Counted from the stretch's first letter, positions 13,592 through 25,548 are shown. The stretch: 64,000 bases of DNA from Liolophura sinensis (GCF_032854445.1 NC_088298.1:18745976-18809975); one strand, 5' to 3'. Made by a program: numbers and translations. The notes: generated by a model from the sequence alone, not told the origin.

Positions 13592-13640
13592 CCAATAAGG
13601 GGCAATTGACATATTCTCCTGTTCTCGAAAGTCCTGGCGA

Positions 13641-13646
13641 AATAAA
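13641..13646 (+). promoter_or_regulatory. Polyadenylation signal AATAAA of the SRCR gene
   Basis: AATAAA 50 bp after the TAA stop, followed by T-rich sequence (TTTCCTTTGTCTCTCTCC). The short 3' UTR is inferred. Confidence 0.6.
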
Positions 13647-13812
13647 TAACTGGCAGAAGTTTCCTTTGTCTCTCTCCAATTTATTATACTAACTAATGGC
13701 TAATTTGTATTCATAAATGATTAATCGTGTCAGATTAATTTCAGAGTTAAGCTGTTTTCAGTCAGATTTATGCCGAATATATGTACATTGTGCTCACTCA
13801 TCATCGCAAGAT

Positions 13813-14462
13813 AGTGTATTGTTATAGTGTTACAGTGTGAAACAGATGCACATGAGTTTGTGCTGTTACAGTGTGAAACAGATGCACACGAGTGTGTGCT
13901 GTGTGCTGTTACGGCGTGAAACAGTTTAACATGAGAGTTTGTTGTTATGGTGGGAAAAACCGATGAGTGTGTTATTACAATGCGAAACAGATGGGCATGG
14001 TGTTGTTACAATGTGAAACAAATGAAATTGACAGCGTATGGTTAAGGTGGCAAACAGATGCACATAAGAATGTCTCGTTAATGTATGAGACAGATCGGCG
14101 TGAGAAAGAATGAAAGGATGATTGGGGTTTACGCGGTATATAACAATTTTGCAGTTTTATGACGACGTGTATATATACTGTGTCTTCTCGTGACAAGGCC
14201 CGCCTGTGCTGCCAAAGAGATGCCGCCACTGAAGTATCATGCCGAAGACACCAGGCATGACACCCCACCCAGTCACATTATACTGACACTGGACCAACCA
14301 GACCTGTTTCCTTCCTCTATCCCCTCAGTGCTGAGCGCAAAGCGAGACATCAATAAGTACCACATTTAAAGCCTTTCGTCTGATCCCGGAAACTCTCGAC
14401 AGATGGGTATATGGATATGTTGCTAATGTGTGAAACAGATGGACATGATAGTGTCTTGTTGA
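13813..14462. repeat. Minisatellite (~36-43 bp unit) interrupted by a SINE
   Basis: Degenerate repeats of GTTACAGTGTGAAACAGATG plus about 20 further bases from 13813 to about 14105, then a SINE C copy (14113-14400), then a last repeat (GTGTGAAACAGATGGACATG) at about 14425-14445. The array is therefore split by the SINE. Confidence 0.75.
14113..14400 (-). mobile_element. SINE C inside the minisatellite
   Basis: Left end GGGGTTTACGCGGTATATAAC (diverged tail complement), then GCCGCCACTGAAGTATCATG, GAAGACACCAGGCATGACAC and TGCTGAGCGCAAAGCGAG. The tRNA head at the right is mostly missing. Confidence 0.75.
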
Positions 14463-14490
14463 GGTCCAACTATTTCATTCACCCATTCAC

Positions 14491-14523
<33 letters not shown>

Positions 14524-15479
14524 TTAGTTATATTTCTATGTCATGTGTTATAACTTTTTACCTCACTAGATAAAACCATATGCAACTTTTACAACACATC
14601 CCGAGACGTACATGAGGACAAAGAAAATAAACTTTATCCAGTTTTGTTGGTGTACAACTGTCTGTTATCATTCTTGACTGAGAGACAGAACAGTGAATGT
14701 AGGATTATCAGCCCAGTCAGCTACCAGACAACAATCTACATCCGAACAACTATCAGCGACAAACAGTCAGCAGGACCGTATCTGGAACACAGGGTATGGA
14801 CAACGCATCACGTCGTCTGAGGCGATGGAATTCTGTAATCGAGATTAATGAATTATTAATGAAAAATTGACCTTTAAATCTCCAAAACAATATGCTCATG
14901 GGTATCTGTGCAAAAGTGTCATGTTCTAATGTTATTGTATGTTAAATGTGATGCCAACACACTATTGTAGTAATTACAGAACAGTGACGTCCAAGACATT
15001 GCATTTTTACCTAGAGCTACTTTAGCCGCGATACTAGGAGATTGTAACTTTCTATTATTTTAAGCATTTGCTTGAACAGTTAGAATAAACAGAGATAAAT
15101 TGACAACAGGGCGTATTTCAACGGATACGTTTTATCATTAGCCCGTTATCACACTCTCGTCTCTGCTCTGGTTTACTATGCTTTAAGTCTTTTATTATAG
15201 TGTATACAGATAGACTCCACACATCCTCTGATAAACATTACACAGACAGCAAACGTTTTCGTACTCACATCGCAAGCGGGCCGAGCTATACGAAACAAAG
15301 AGGAACTCATACTTACATTCTAGAAATTGGATGGAAAAGTGTAGTTATGTCTCTACACTTTGGCAGACCTATACCTGTTCTCGTATGGATACGACCACAT
15401 GCAGAAACTATTAAAAGTAATCCTCTACGGGCCCGATCTTTGTCATTCACTTAACGATCATGTTAATGATATCTACTAA
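14463..15479. other. Unassigned stretch
   Basis: Contains a poly-C/(AC)n microsatellite at about 14493-14521. A + open frame at 15200-15454 (84 codons) leads towards the RT relic at 15480 but shows no motif. Confidence 0.4.
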
Positions 15480-15873
15480 CTTTAAATAATCGATATATAG
15501 CAAAGGCTGTGAAAGACATATATCCACATTCCTTAGATTTAAGGGAAACCACAGACTCTCCAGGTGATACATCTTATCTGGACCTATATTTGCACAAAGA
15601 TCAAAACGGTTTTCTCTCTCCTCAAAAGCGACAGTTGCAATTTTGAAATTGTAAATTATCCTTGGGGCAGCAATAAACCAAAGAGTCCTGCATGTGGCGT
15701 GTACATATTTCGCTGTGCAACATTTGTTAGATCCTGTGTGATGTGTGACGATTTCCATCAACGTCCCAAGTTATTACTATAGAAACAAGTGTGTCAATGT
15801 TATTCCATCAAGGGACTTCACTCTGAGTTTCTTAACTTTTACAATGAGTATAAATATCTTGTATAAAGTAAAT
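15480..15873 (+). mobile_element. Retroelement reverse transcriptase C-terminal relic
   Basis: Frame 1 reads AKAVKDIYPHSLDLRETTD then SYLDLYLHKDQNG. After a frameshift near 15610 it continues FEIVNYPWGSNKPKSPACGVYI, MCDDFHQRPKLL and FLNFYNEYKYLV. These blocks, in this order, are common just after the RT core of a widespread metazoan retroelement group; I do not assign the class. Stops and shifts show it is dead. Confidence 0.7.
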
Positions 15874-16204
15874 ATGGACAGAGCCACCAGAATCTATGAC
15901 GCTCTGCTTCAACATTGTGTCTAATTCCGCTTAACCCGGGGCTAGAGGCTGTATATTCATCATGTTGAATTAGAACGCCACGTTGGATATATGAACAGTT
16001 GCAATCAAAGCGCAACTGAGATCAAACTTTAATCAATAAAACTCATACGTGGCAACAGTTTGGACATTTTCCATCATTTTGATAGTAAGCATGCCCCTGT
16101 ATATCAGAAATAGCAGGCTGGCAGCGAAAAACGACGTTATACCAAAAATACATATAATTACATTCCGAAAAACGGAAGTGCTAATGGCGTTGCCATACTG
16201 TCTA

Positions 16205-16458
16205 AAGGTGTGCTCCGAGGCGGAGATTGTTAGCGTGCCAGCGGGACGCAATGACACAGGAACCTCTCAACAATGCGGTCGCCGTGAGTTGAAGCCCAGC
16301 TCATGTTGGCGTCCTCTCCGGGAAGATCTTCCAGAAACCTCCCAATGATCGTGGGTTTCCCCGGGCTCTGCCCGGTTTGCTCCTACCACCATGCTGGCCG
16401 CAGTCATATAAGTGAATATTTTTTAGTACGGCATAAAAACCAATCAGATGAAAAAATA
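16205..16458 (+). mobile_element. SINE A, diverged
   Basis: Head TTAGCGTGCCAGCGGGACGC, CCTCTCAACAATGCGGTCGC, body GTGGGTTTCCCCGGGCTCTG, tail TAGTACGGCATAAAAACC. No clear target duplication. Confidence 0.8.
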
Positions 16459-18620
16459 AATATTGCTTAAAGGTACCAGACCATAGACTGGTGAGACTCC
16501 ATATGATGTTATTTCCTTTTTCGTGTCCACAATGGTGATGGGAACTAAAATTAAAATATCACTTATGCTGGTGACAATGAAATATCTGCAGGAGTTCCTG
16601 TTCCTGAATGTTATTCCTGACGATTATCGTAATCAAATTATTAATGAAATTGTAGTGATCAACTGAGTTGTAAGTACTGTAACTTTATTTATTTATTTAC
16701 TGTAACGTGTACCTATCTAAATGACATAGCCAATAGTTTGTATGCGCATATGCCATGTTCTCTTAAGGGGAAATAACCGCGCACAGTAGTAGGCCACAGA
16801 CCCCATTAGTTTTCCAGAAGCGACAATGTGAACGTTTAGCGCTGTAGCTCAGTCCTAAACATTCCGTGGCCAATAAGCTTTGGTGCATACCTGGCCCAGC
16901 CTGTGAGAAAGAAGCCATAAAAATCTTGACATAGGTTGACTGTCAAAATCTGGATCTTTCCATGCCGGCAGCTGGGAAGGGTGCCTAGCAACGCCAAGGG
17001 GACATAACTCGCAGCCTCATCACCGCCTGCCTCCATGTGTCCTCTCGCCCAGAATGTCAAACTTTCATCATTAAAACTCATACCTGCCCAACGCTTAGAC
17101 AATTTCCATCATTTTGATACCAAGCATGCACCTGTACACCACAAACGGCAGGCTGGCAGCAAAAAAAGACTTTACACCCTAAAATACACAGAACTACAAT
17201 CGAAGTTCTACTACCGAAAAACGGAAGTTGTAATGGGGGTCTGTGTCCTAGTAAAGTGAGGAAATAGTGTCTATGAATGCGCCCAGCCAGAACCACACGG
17301 TTGTTTCACCTGTGAATATGTACCATGGTTTACTAAACAGTGTGTGGATTAGTTTTTCTGAAATAATTTCTTGTCATTGCGTTACTGATTTAAGGGTTAT
17401 ATTGTGTATTTATTAGCCAATGATCGGATTTGTGTTTGTCATGTCGACAAGTAAAATGGCGTATCTCTAAGGTTCACCACTGAAAGCAAATATGTTAACA
17501 TCTGAGGGAGCTGTAACTATAACGGCCAATTACATCTTATGTACTGTGATTTTATTTATTTCTTTTTCCAGTAGCCAATAGCTTGTATCCCTATATGCTA
17601 TGTTCCATTAAGGGGAAATAACCACGCATAGTAGTAAAATCTGGCACCCAGCCAGATACATACGGCAGTTTCACCTGTAAATATGCAAAAGGGGTACCTA
17701 AACGGTATGTGGATTCCCTTCAGTGAAATGGTTTCTTGCCGTTGTGTTACTAATTTTAGGCTTATATTGTGTATTTATTAGCCAATGATCAGATTTGTGT
17801 TTGTCATGTGTGCAAGTCTACACCATTGAAAGCAAATATGTTAACATATGAGAGAGTTGTAACGTTTACGTCTTATTGCCATAGCTGTATTTATTATCCC
17901 AAGCATACCTGTAGTCAACATAATTCATGCATGTAGTTTACGACGCTTCTATCTTAATAGTGTACATGACAGTAACACGGAAGTGGAGTAAATATTTGTT
18001 TATTTGTTTGATTGACTGGTACATTGATGCGTATATGTATAGGTGTTTGTGCTCGGGTAGACTGTCATATTGTTTGATTTTGTTTACTTGCAAGTTTAGG
18101 CTTTACGTCGTACTTGATAATTTTATCTGTGTAGTTAACTTTTTGTTGATGCCAAAGTGTACCGGTTGATCCTGTTCAGCAAAAAGTAAATTTTTTGGAT
18201 CTGTTAGCTGTCTGGTGGGTTCAGTAACTGTAACGTCTTATTGCCAGTATAGCTTTATTTGTTATCCTCAGCATGCCTGTAGTCGAAATAATGCATGTGT
18301 ACTGTTTATGACGCTTTTAACTTAGTACCTGTACCTGATAATAGTACAGAGGATAGTTAGTTGTGTAAATGTTTATCTATTTGTTTGATTGACTAGTATA
18401 TTGCCATGCATATGTGTAGGTGCTTGTGCGCGTGTAGACTGGTACATAGTTTGGCTTTGTATATATGTATGGTCTGGGCTTCACGTTGTATTTATTCAGT
18501 ATTCAGTCATATGGTGTGAGTTGTATGTGATGGCGGATAAAAGATCATACAACGTAAAGTTAGAAATAACATACATTTTATTTGTTGTACTTTTGTTTAT
18601 CTTTGTAGTTAATGTGTTAT

Positions 18621-18844
18621 GGGGACCCCGTGGCTCAGTTGGTTGGCGCGCTAGCGCAGCGTAATGACCCAGGAGCCTCTCACCAATGCTGGCGTACGTG
18701 GGAAGGCCTGACAGCATCCTGCGGATGGTCGTGGGTTTCCACTGGGCTCTGTCCGGTTTTCTCCCACCATAATGCTGGCCGCCGTCGTATAAGTAAAATA
18801 TTCTTGAGTAGGGCGTAAAACATCAATCAAACAAATAAATAAAT
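18621..18844 (+). mobile_element. SINE A with internal deletion of the B box
   Basis: Head GGGGACCCCGTGGCTCAGTTGG is intact up to CACCAATGC, which then jumps to GGCGTACGTGGGAAGG, so about 45 bp including the B box are absent. Body and tail are complete with (AAATA)n. Target duplication AATGTGTT at 18611-18618 and 18845-18852. The deletion ends next to the point where the headless copies begin. Confidence 0.9.
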
Positions 18845-19035
18845 AATGTGTTGTGCATGCCAAAGCAATTTGTAGCGGTTGGCCGAGTTCAGCAACACGC
18901 AAATGTTATGCATGTGCTCAGCATTGATGTGTTAACTGTCTGGTGGATTCTGAAATGTTACGATGCAGGTTGAACAAACTTGTTAAACTTCCGTTCATCA
19001 CAGTTGTAAGCTTGTGGGAAGATGCTTTTAGTAAT

Positions 19036-19600
19036 AACACAGCTATAAATGTTTGTATACAAAAGTTATATACAGCCAAGATGCTTTTGGTAATATCGAG
19101 GTACAAGATAACAAGGATATTCCTACAATAACAATAAACACTTTAGGAACAGTAATCTCAGATATTTCATTGCCCATCCTGATATTTATACAGAGGCTCT
19201 AAACACCTTATGTATAATTATGGCGATAACCCGAGGCTCTGACGAACTCTGCACCTTGCGTGGAAAGGATCCGATAAAAACTTATTAGATAAAACACAGC
19301 TATACATGTTTGTATACAAAAGTTATATACAGCCAAGATGCTTTTGGTAATATCGAGGTACGAGATAACAAGGATATCCCTACAATAACAATAAACACTT
19401 TAGAAATGGTAATCCCAGATATTTCAATAGTAATCCCTGATATTTAATAAGAGGCTCTAAACACCTTATGTATAATTATGGCGATAACCCGAGGCTCTGA
19501 CGAACTCTGCACCTTGCGTGGAAAGGATCCGATAAAAACTTATTAGATAAAACACAGCTATACATGTTTGTATACAAAAGTTGTATACAGCCACGAAAGC
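19036..19600. repeat. ~258-bp tandem repeat, 2.2 copies
   Basis: Units begin AACACAGCTATA at 19036, 19293 and 19551 (periods 257 and 258). Each holds GTTTGTATACAAAAGTT, GGTAATATCGAGGTAC and GCACCTTGCGTGGAAAGGAT. Copies 2 and 3 are nearly identical and the first is shorter on similarity. No coding content. Lies directly before a LINE relic. Confidence 0.8.
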
Positions 19601-19910
19601 AATTACCAAAATCAAACTTATCTAACAATTTAACATAAAATCATGACTAAATTTATTGAACGATTTGTTTGATCTAAAGACAGCAAAATGCATGGGAAAT
19701 ATCTTTTAAATGAACATAGTCGAACACATGGCGTAGTAAGTGTAGGTTGTCATCAATAGGCCGCACAGGAAGGGAACCAATCTGATCTACATGTATATGA
19801 TTAATGGAAGGAAGAACTTTTTGTTAGTTATTATCCAAAACTTCAGAAACTATTTTGTAACCTACATTTAACAAAGACATATAGGCATACAACAACTGAG
19901 ACTAGCTGCT
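19595..19910 (-). mobile_element. Tx1/L1-like LINE reverse transcriptase relic 2
   Basis: Reading leftwards: MSLLNVGYKIVSEVLDNN, KVLPSINHIHVDQIGSLPVR, DDNLHLLRHVFDYV, then a frameshift to SHDFMLN and DKFDFGN. These equal the SLLN.DYKI..VLA.RL, D..QTG.VPGR and DNLHLLRD blocks of Tx1-clade RTs. The fragment covers the same part of the RT as 6030-6535 but differs in sequence. Confidence 0.78.
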
Positions 19911-20169
19911 TGTGTATAACCTTAACAAAGCACAGAAAAGTAACCCAGACGAAGTGAAGGAGATAAACGACTATCATTGTAAGCTAAATTTACAACCCTA
20001 ACCAAAATATAAAAACAGAGCTGAAATACAAGTAAAATTCTCTCGTGAAGTCGTCATTTCCTGGAGTTTTATTCCGCTTCATCTACTTGAAGGTGGCGAG
20101 AATCTGATGGGACGTAATTGACCCGTCACACGACGCGGATTCCTCCTTTGCCAAAACAGATAAGTTAGA

Positions 20170-20880
20170 TAAAAACTGATCACAAATATCCACATCAACT
20201 GGTACACGTGACAAGAGATGAACAGCACGGTGTCAGAAGTGGCATTCAATGTGCACACACTCGCCAAACCGGGGCGGACTTTGCTGTAAAGCGGAATTCT
20301 GGGACTGTATATAGCCCAGTGAAGTGAGAAAGCGTAAACCTCGGTGGATGATTCGTCAACGGCGCCATCGGCTGACGATAAGTAAATCGGAAAACTTGAG
20401 AAATACAGGAGTTTCCAGTTGGAATACTTTTATCGAGAAAGGCAGAAAAGACCAAATGTACCGTGTGATCTCTAACATTTTTAGGTAGCTAAATTTAATC
20501 ACATAAACTACAACATGGTCATCTGAAAGGCAATTTAGAGTTGAGGAACGATGGGGAAAATTGAGGAGCTAAACGTTTGGGAACTTGAGAAGTACCTAAA
20601 GGACATAAGTATCATTCGAGCGTCAAGAATAGGGTGAGGCAGGTGATCAGTAAATTAATGCCAACAAAGGTTGTCTACTATTTTTTACAAGGACTATTTT
20701 GACCTTTAACGACAAGAGAGTTCGAACTCGAAGCTCCCCAATTGTATAAAGCTATGAGTAAGAAATAATAAAACTAACCTGGAAAACAGGCGCTTAAGCT
20801 TTTCATTTTAGATGCTATAATATGAGGGTACAGCATGGTGTCAGAAGAGGGATTCAGTGTGAGATTTTCAAACTGACCAA
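20170..20880 (+). repeat. Two LTR-boundary/PBS-like motifs
   Basis: CACGGTGTCAGAAGTGGCATTC (split here: CACGGTGTCAG, AAGTGGCATTC) at about 20226 and CATGGTGTCAG/AAGAGGGATTC at about 20834. Both follow a CA dinucleotide, and TGGTGTCAGAAGTGG resembles the primer-binding site next to the 5' LTR of some Gypsy-like elements. A TATAAA-like and an AATAAA-like motif lie upstream of the second. No gag or pol was recognised, so solo or decayed LTR remnants are the best guess. Confidence 0.3.
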
Positions 20881-21640
20881 ACCTGATGCTCTAACTGCAA
20901 GACTCTGACAACAATCACAGCATACAAAAGCGTATTATTTATGCAAAGTAGAATTAATCCTGTCCTGTATTGCCTCAGTTCCTCTGCGCATGCGTAGTGT
21001 TGCTAACAAGTTATTGTGGTACAGTACGCAAACCTTTCAAGTACAACTATCTCACCTCCTGTACAATAAACACCCATCTGCCCAGGTAAAAGCTCTTAGT
21101 ATGACCTGAAGAGGGTACAAAACAGATGATTTAAACTTCCAAAATCCAGGAACCTTTATGATACCGGGATTCAGATGTAAATCTAATATTATATCGTCGC
21201 TATTCGGAAAAAAAAACACGGGGGAATACAACAGTCTTTGACGTCATGGCGTAAACTCTCGGATATATAAAAACGGCCCAACGGAGATGCAACAGAGTTT
21301 CTGTGAAACATATAAAACTGTAAATCAGAATATAGATGTTAAAAGATAAAAACAAAATTGAATTCCCGACACACAGATTTTAAACCCTCCCGATCCATCA
21401 CGCTGCGCCCCACCTATAATTTATCCCTGTCCAAAATTTCTACGCAATTGAAATTTCCTGCTAAAACAATAGGTCGACTGGTAACTGAGTGAACGCCGAA
21501 CGATGAAGATAAAACCGTAAAACCGTATATTCGATGCATATACTGACACTAATCTGTACTCCCACCGATTAACAGTGATGTCCTCTCGGAAGAGCCAACC
21601 GTCATTGTGAAATAAAAAAATTAACCAGTAAAAATACTGA
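20881..21640. other. Unassigned stretch
   Basis: No gene or repeat recognised. It may contain more of the retroelement whose GIY-YIG domain follows, but I could read no motif in it. Confidence 0.3.
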
Positions 21641-21949
21641 AGACTTGAAGAGAAAGTTCTTCGAGGCCATGTAAGCTACGTGTATAACGTTAAGTGCGAA
21701 CAGTGCTTAGCCTCTTTCATCGGCCTGACAAAACGCCACATAAGTACGCGCTTTGCTGAACATCATATTTTGAACACGAACAGATGCCAGTCTACAGTGG
21801 CAGAAAACCGAAGTCCTATTCTTTTGTCATGCGAAATAATGGACTTTACCACTAATTGCTCTCTCCGGGCTGACAAAGAATTTCTCCATATAAACACACC
21901 TCTCTTAACATACAGGGCATCTCTGTATCCCATATGCTGGTTTAACTAG
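21641..21949 (+). mobile_element. GIY-YIG endonuclease relic of a retroelement
   Basis: One open frame reads HVSYVYNVKCEQC, ASFIGLTKRHISTRFAEHH and ends LYPICWFN before TAG. The pattern VY.v.C..C...yIG.T.RhlstR..EH is that of the GIY-YIG nuclease domain at the C-terminus of Penelope-like and some related retroelements. The domain is nearly complete (about 100 codons, no internal stop), but no RT is readable upstream, so it is a 5'-truncated insertion or a relic. Confidence 0.72.
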
Positions 21950-23367
21950 TTACTGTTGTCGACAATTTAGGTGTAGCGAAACTAGTCTGACTTATTTCAT
22001 TGGTATGGTTGATACGTGTTCATGCGTCATAATGCAGTCATTATCATTTTGCTGTGCATAGTTCTGAAGAGAATTCACTTCTGTGTATATAACGGCCTGC
22101 ACATGATACTATTGTGTGTATTATATCTGATGATTAGAGCAGTCGACCTCGAACGATCATGGATAGATTGGTACAACCCAGACGTCTACATAGTCGAATA
22201 TACATTATACGACATTCCAATGAATGATGGAACCCCGTCTTCATTATTTGTAGATGTATTTTTGGTTTTCATTTTCTCAATTGCACGAGAGTACTTTTTC
22301 TTTCTTGCAGTGCTTTCATTAAGAGTAGATACACGTTTTGTGGTACAGTTTTCCTAGCAACGTAATAAAGCGTGTATGGGAATTTGTGCACTTGTGTAAT
22401 CTGGTGTGATGGCGAAGTTACAGTACCCTTACTTTAAGAAAGAACCAATGCTTTTATATATTGCGTCTTTAGCGTGTATATCTCGTAGAATATATTGACA
22501 TTGCGGGAGTTGTTGTAGCCGTGTTTACCTCCTCTACATAAGTTTTATCGTCATAATTTTTGTGAGGAACTCACGATTTGTTGGTAGCAGTACATTCTGG
22601 GCTAATCTAAATGCCATATCCAGGTGAAGCCTCAATAGCCTTATTACGTATTGATTTCCAGATGACATTAAAAGGAACAGGTGGAAATAAACGGATATAT
22701 GATGGGATCTCCTGCACAGAGGTAATTAACACATAAAATGTTGTTATTTTAACAAGGTACAGGCCAGTCAAATTTGGGCTATAGAGAGGAAAACCTCTGA
22801 TAGACGGTCATAGCTTTAACACAAAGGTAAGTAAAATAAAGCCGTGTGTGTGTTTATTCCTTAGTAAACCCAGATTTCTACCCCTTAGCCCAAAAGCCAA
22901 CCAATATTAGAAGAGGTGCCATATACATTTTTTGTTTTATCTACGATCAATGTAATCATGTGATTACTGGTAACTTTAATATTGGGAAAATAATATGATC
23001 TAACTAAATCTTGTTTTTTAGGCGCATGATCGAACCCAGCGACGGTATACATCATTTAGTACTTGACACTTGGTCTAGCAGGATAAATATACCCGCTGAA
23101 CATCAGATGGAATGCGTTACTGTTCCAGTCAACAGGTTCCTCACAATATTACGTTTATCTACAAGGGTTACTACTATCAAGAGCACAGAGGAGGGAAACA
23201 TGGCTTCAACAACAGCCAATTGCCGCAACATCAACGTATTCCGTCAAGGTATACACACTGAAGAAATCATATACATGCAAAAACAGTTATTTTTTCTTAA
23301 TTGCTTTAAGGAAAAACTGATGTTTTTCTTCAGTGGAATTTAATTGTACGTTTCTGTAACACCGGAA
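21950..23367. other. Unassigned stretch with one weak exon candidate
   Basis: A 113-codon + frame (22016-22357) is hydrophobic and unrecognised. At 23023-23231 a segment lies between a strong acceptor (AAATCTTGTTTTTTAG) and a donor (TCAAG/GTATAC). One frame is fully open; another contains the coding-like NITFIYKGYYYQEHRGGKHG after a stop. I cannot name a protein. Confidence 0.25.
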
Positions 23368-23884
23368 AAGTCCATTACCTAGAAGTATGCAACTGCCCAT
23401 AGGTAATCTCCTGGGCACAGTACACATGTCACGTCATTTGTATCTGGTCGCGCCACCTGGTGGAGAAATATGCCAACCTCTTGGATGGAAATTGTGAACT
23501 GAATCATGGGAAATCTAATTGTAAACGGCTGCTACAAGAACTAGCCACACCTTGAAACCGAAACTTCGTATTTAAAAACTACAATTTCGCTGATAATTGT
23601 TGCTGTACAGGTAGCATTGACTATTTTTATACCTCCAAGCAACTCTCAAGCGATTACTATCAAAGATATTGTTATCCTTTTACAAAACTTTCCGTTGTCG
23701 TAATTTTTAAGGCTATTTCTACAAAACCGCGTTTCGAACCCACCACGCATCAGCCGTTTCTCAAACGTTAGCTGTGTAGTAGAGAGAAAAAAATACATAG
23801 CCATAATGTGTTAAGGATAGAAGAAAAGTGTAAAGAGCCGTGGTGACTAATTATAGGAAGTTGCATACTTCTAAGTAAAGGACT
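23368..23884. mobile_element. Non-autonomous element with 27-bp inverted ends (candidate)
   Basis: AAGTCCATTACCTAGAAGTATGCAACT (27 bp, 23368-23394) is matched as reverse complement at 23858-23884 with two mismatches. The 517 bp between have no open frame and contain GCGCCACCTGGTGG. It looks like a MITE. No clear target duplication, so family and ends are uncertain. Confidence 0.5.
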
Positions 23885-25194
23885 TCTGAGGTAAGTTAGA
23901 GAGAGAAAGAGATTTTTTAGGCGATATAATTTCCATCCAGTTACAATACTTGTGTCCCATTCTCCCTTAACTGCAGGTGGCTTGTCTAACTTGAATCTAG
24001 AACTGCACGTTCAAGCGTTACATTTGCATCATTCTCAGGATTTTATTAAAACTCTCACTATTCACAGTTAAATCTGTATTACCAGAAGTCTGTACCGGAA
24101 ATGGTTACTTAATGCGATGAAAAAACAGTGTTTGGAGTAATTCTAAACCCAGGACGTTTAATAAATTGCAAGTAACATCACTGCATTTTTACTTAATTTT
24201 GCTTTAGCCCAGGAGTTAGGGGGAAGCGTGTAATTTGCTATTATTAAAGCATTTACATGAACATTTAAATAAAACTCTAACTGAGGTGAAATGACAAGAG
24301 GCCATATTTCACCGGTTTCGTATGAGAATTTGCCAGCTATCACACTGCCATCGCCGCTGTGGTTTTACTTTCTATTCTTTCTATTCTATAACTCTTTCCA
24401 CTCCAGCCAAATCAAAAATTTCCAGCCATTAAATATCTGGAAACCACCAAAAACTAAAGAAACTGAGGTAACCTTATACGGCATATTCTGCTCCCAGTCT
24501 AAGAGAAAGACAGATTTTTTTGGTAATCACGACGAACCGGTGTTTCTAGAAGAATGGGACCAATAAACAGGTGTGGCAACGCATGGCCGTTCAGGGGACT
24601 TAACTCTTGAGCCTCACCCATACGTTGACCAGAGCCAGGGGTTAATTCCCTTTATCTCTATTAGCCCAAATCTGTTTAGCAATCAATCCCTGTTTTCCTG
24701 ATTTCGTTGAATGAGTTGGAGGACTTCGTGTGGATGGATCTCCTCAAAACGCTGTTTTCTTTAACAACCTGATCGTTATACTCTAGTGGATAATTCTAAA
24801 TTTACATCTCATAATCGATAAGCGATAATTGTTTAACACAGATCTTAATGGCAACACAGAGTTATATTTCATTTTAACAATAAATATTTCATGAATACTT
24901 ACTGAGTCAAATGCATAAGTTTATTTTATTATATGATATGCACAGCAACATATGATTGAGTCGTCATATAGGCTAAATGTAATACTATACTCGTTCACTG
25001 CCACTCAAACCACAGCGATCAGTGCTTTGTGTGGCTAATTAAAGTACTCATTTAAGCCATTTTCAAATGGCATTATAGAATTACTTCACTTTCACTTTTG
25101 ATTAGAGGTTTTGGGAGAGATTTGTCTTGTCGTTTATGCACCCAGGAGAAGGATCCCTTTCCCCATATCTATAATCCCCTCCCTCTGGATAGGT
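23885..25194. other. Unassigned stretch
   Basis: No gene, SINE or relic recognised. Confidence 0.35.
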
Positions 25195-25206
25195 CCTTAG
25201 AAAGGA

Positions 25207-25548
25207 GTGAGTGAGTGCTTGGGTTTTAACGTCATACTTAACAATTTTCTAGTCATATGGCGACGACGACGGAGTCATTAGAGTGCATGTAATGTGCCTC
25301 CCTGTTGTAGGACTGATTTATCACCGCTCTTTTATCTAGTGCTGCTTCACTGAGACGACTTATCGAAGGCAAGTAATCCGCCTCACCGAACAATTCTACT
25401 GATACGGGCCAAGCAGTCGTTGCACTATCCCTTTAATGGTGAGCGCCACACGTAGCTTCTTTTCAGGTCTTAGGTGTGACCCGACCTAGGATTGAACCCT
25501 GCATCTACCGCCTCCGAAGCGGCCTGAGCCATTGGTGCCGGTCAAACC
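25207..25548 (-). mobile_element. SINE B, full-length with target duplication
   Basis: Reverse orientation: tail complement GCTTGGGTTTTAACGTCATA, GAGTGCATGTAATGTGCCTC, CGCTCTTTTATCTAGTGCTG, and a tRNA-like head at the right (complement reads CCGCTTCGGAGGCGGTAGAT..GGTTCAATCC). Flanks CCTTAGAAAGGA (25195-25206) and CCTTAGGAAGGA (25549-25560) are a 12-bp duplication with one mismatch. Confidence 0.88.

Larger units (their letters stand above)
16030..18965 (+). repeat. Complex of diverged tandem duplications
   Basis: At least four unit types are repeated: AAACTCATAC..CCATCATTTTGATA..AAGCATGC (16038 and 17073); AAGGGGAAATAACC..GTAGTA (16768 and 17608); TATTGTGTATTTATTAGCCA with flanks (about 17340-17530 and 17700-17866); and a ~360-bp unit starting AACGTCTTATTGCCA (about 17860 and 18222) whose third partial copy carries SINE A at 18621. 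No coding motif. It looks like an old local amplification. Confidence 0.7.

Noticed and set aside
18166-18182. ACCGGTTGATCCTG, resembling the 5' end of small-subunit rRNA
   Set aside because: The match stops after about 14 bases and no rRNA follows.
22016-22357. 113-codon hydrophobic open frame downstream of the GIY-YIG relic
   Set aside because: T-rich sequence gives hydrophobic residues by default; no recognisable protein.
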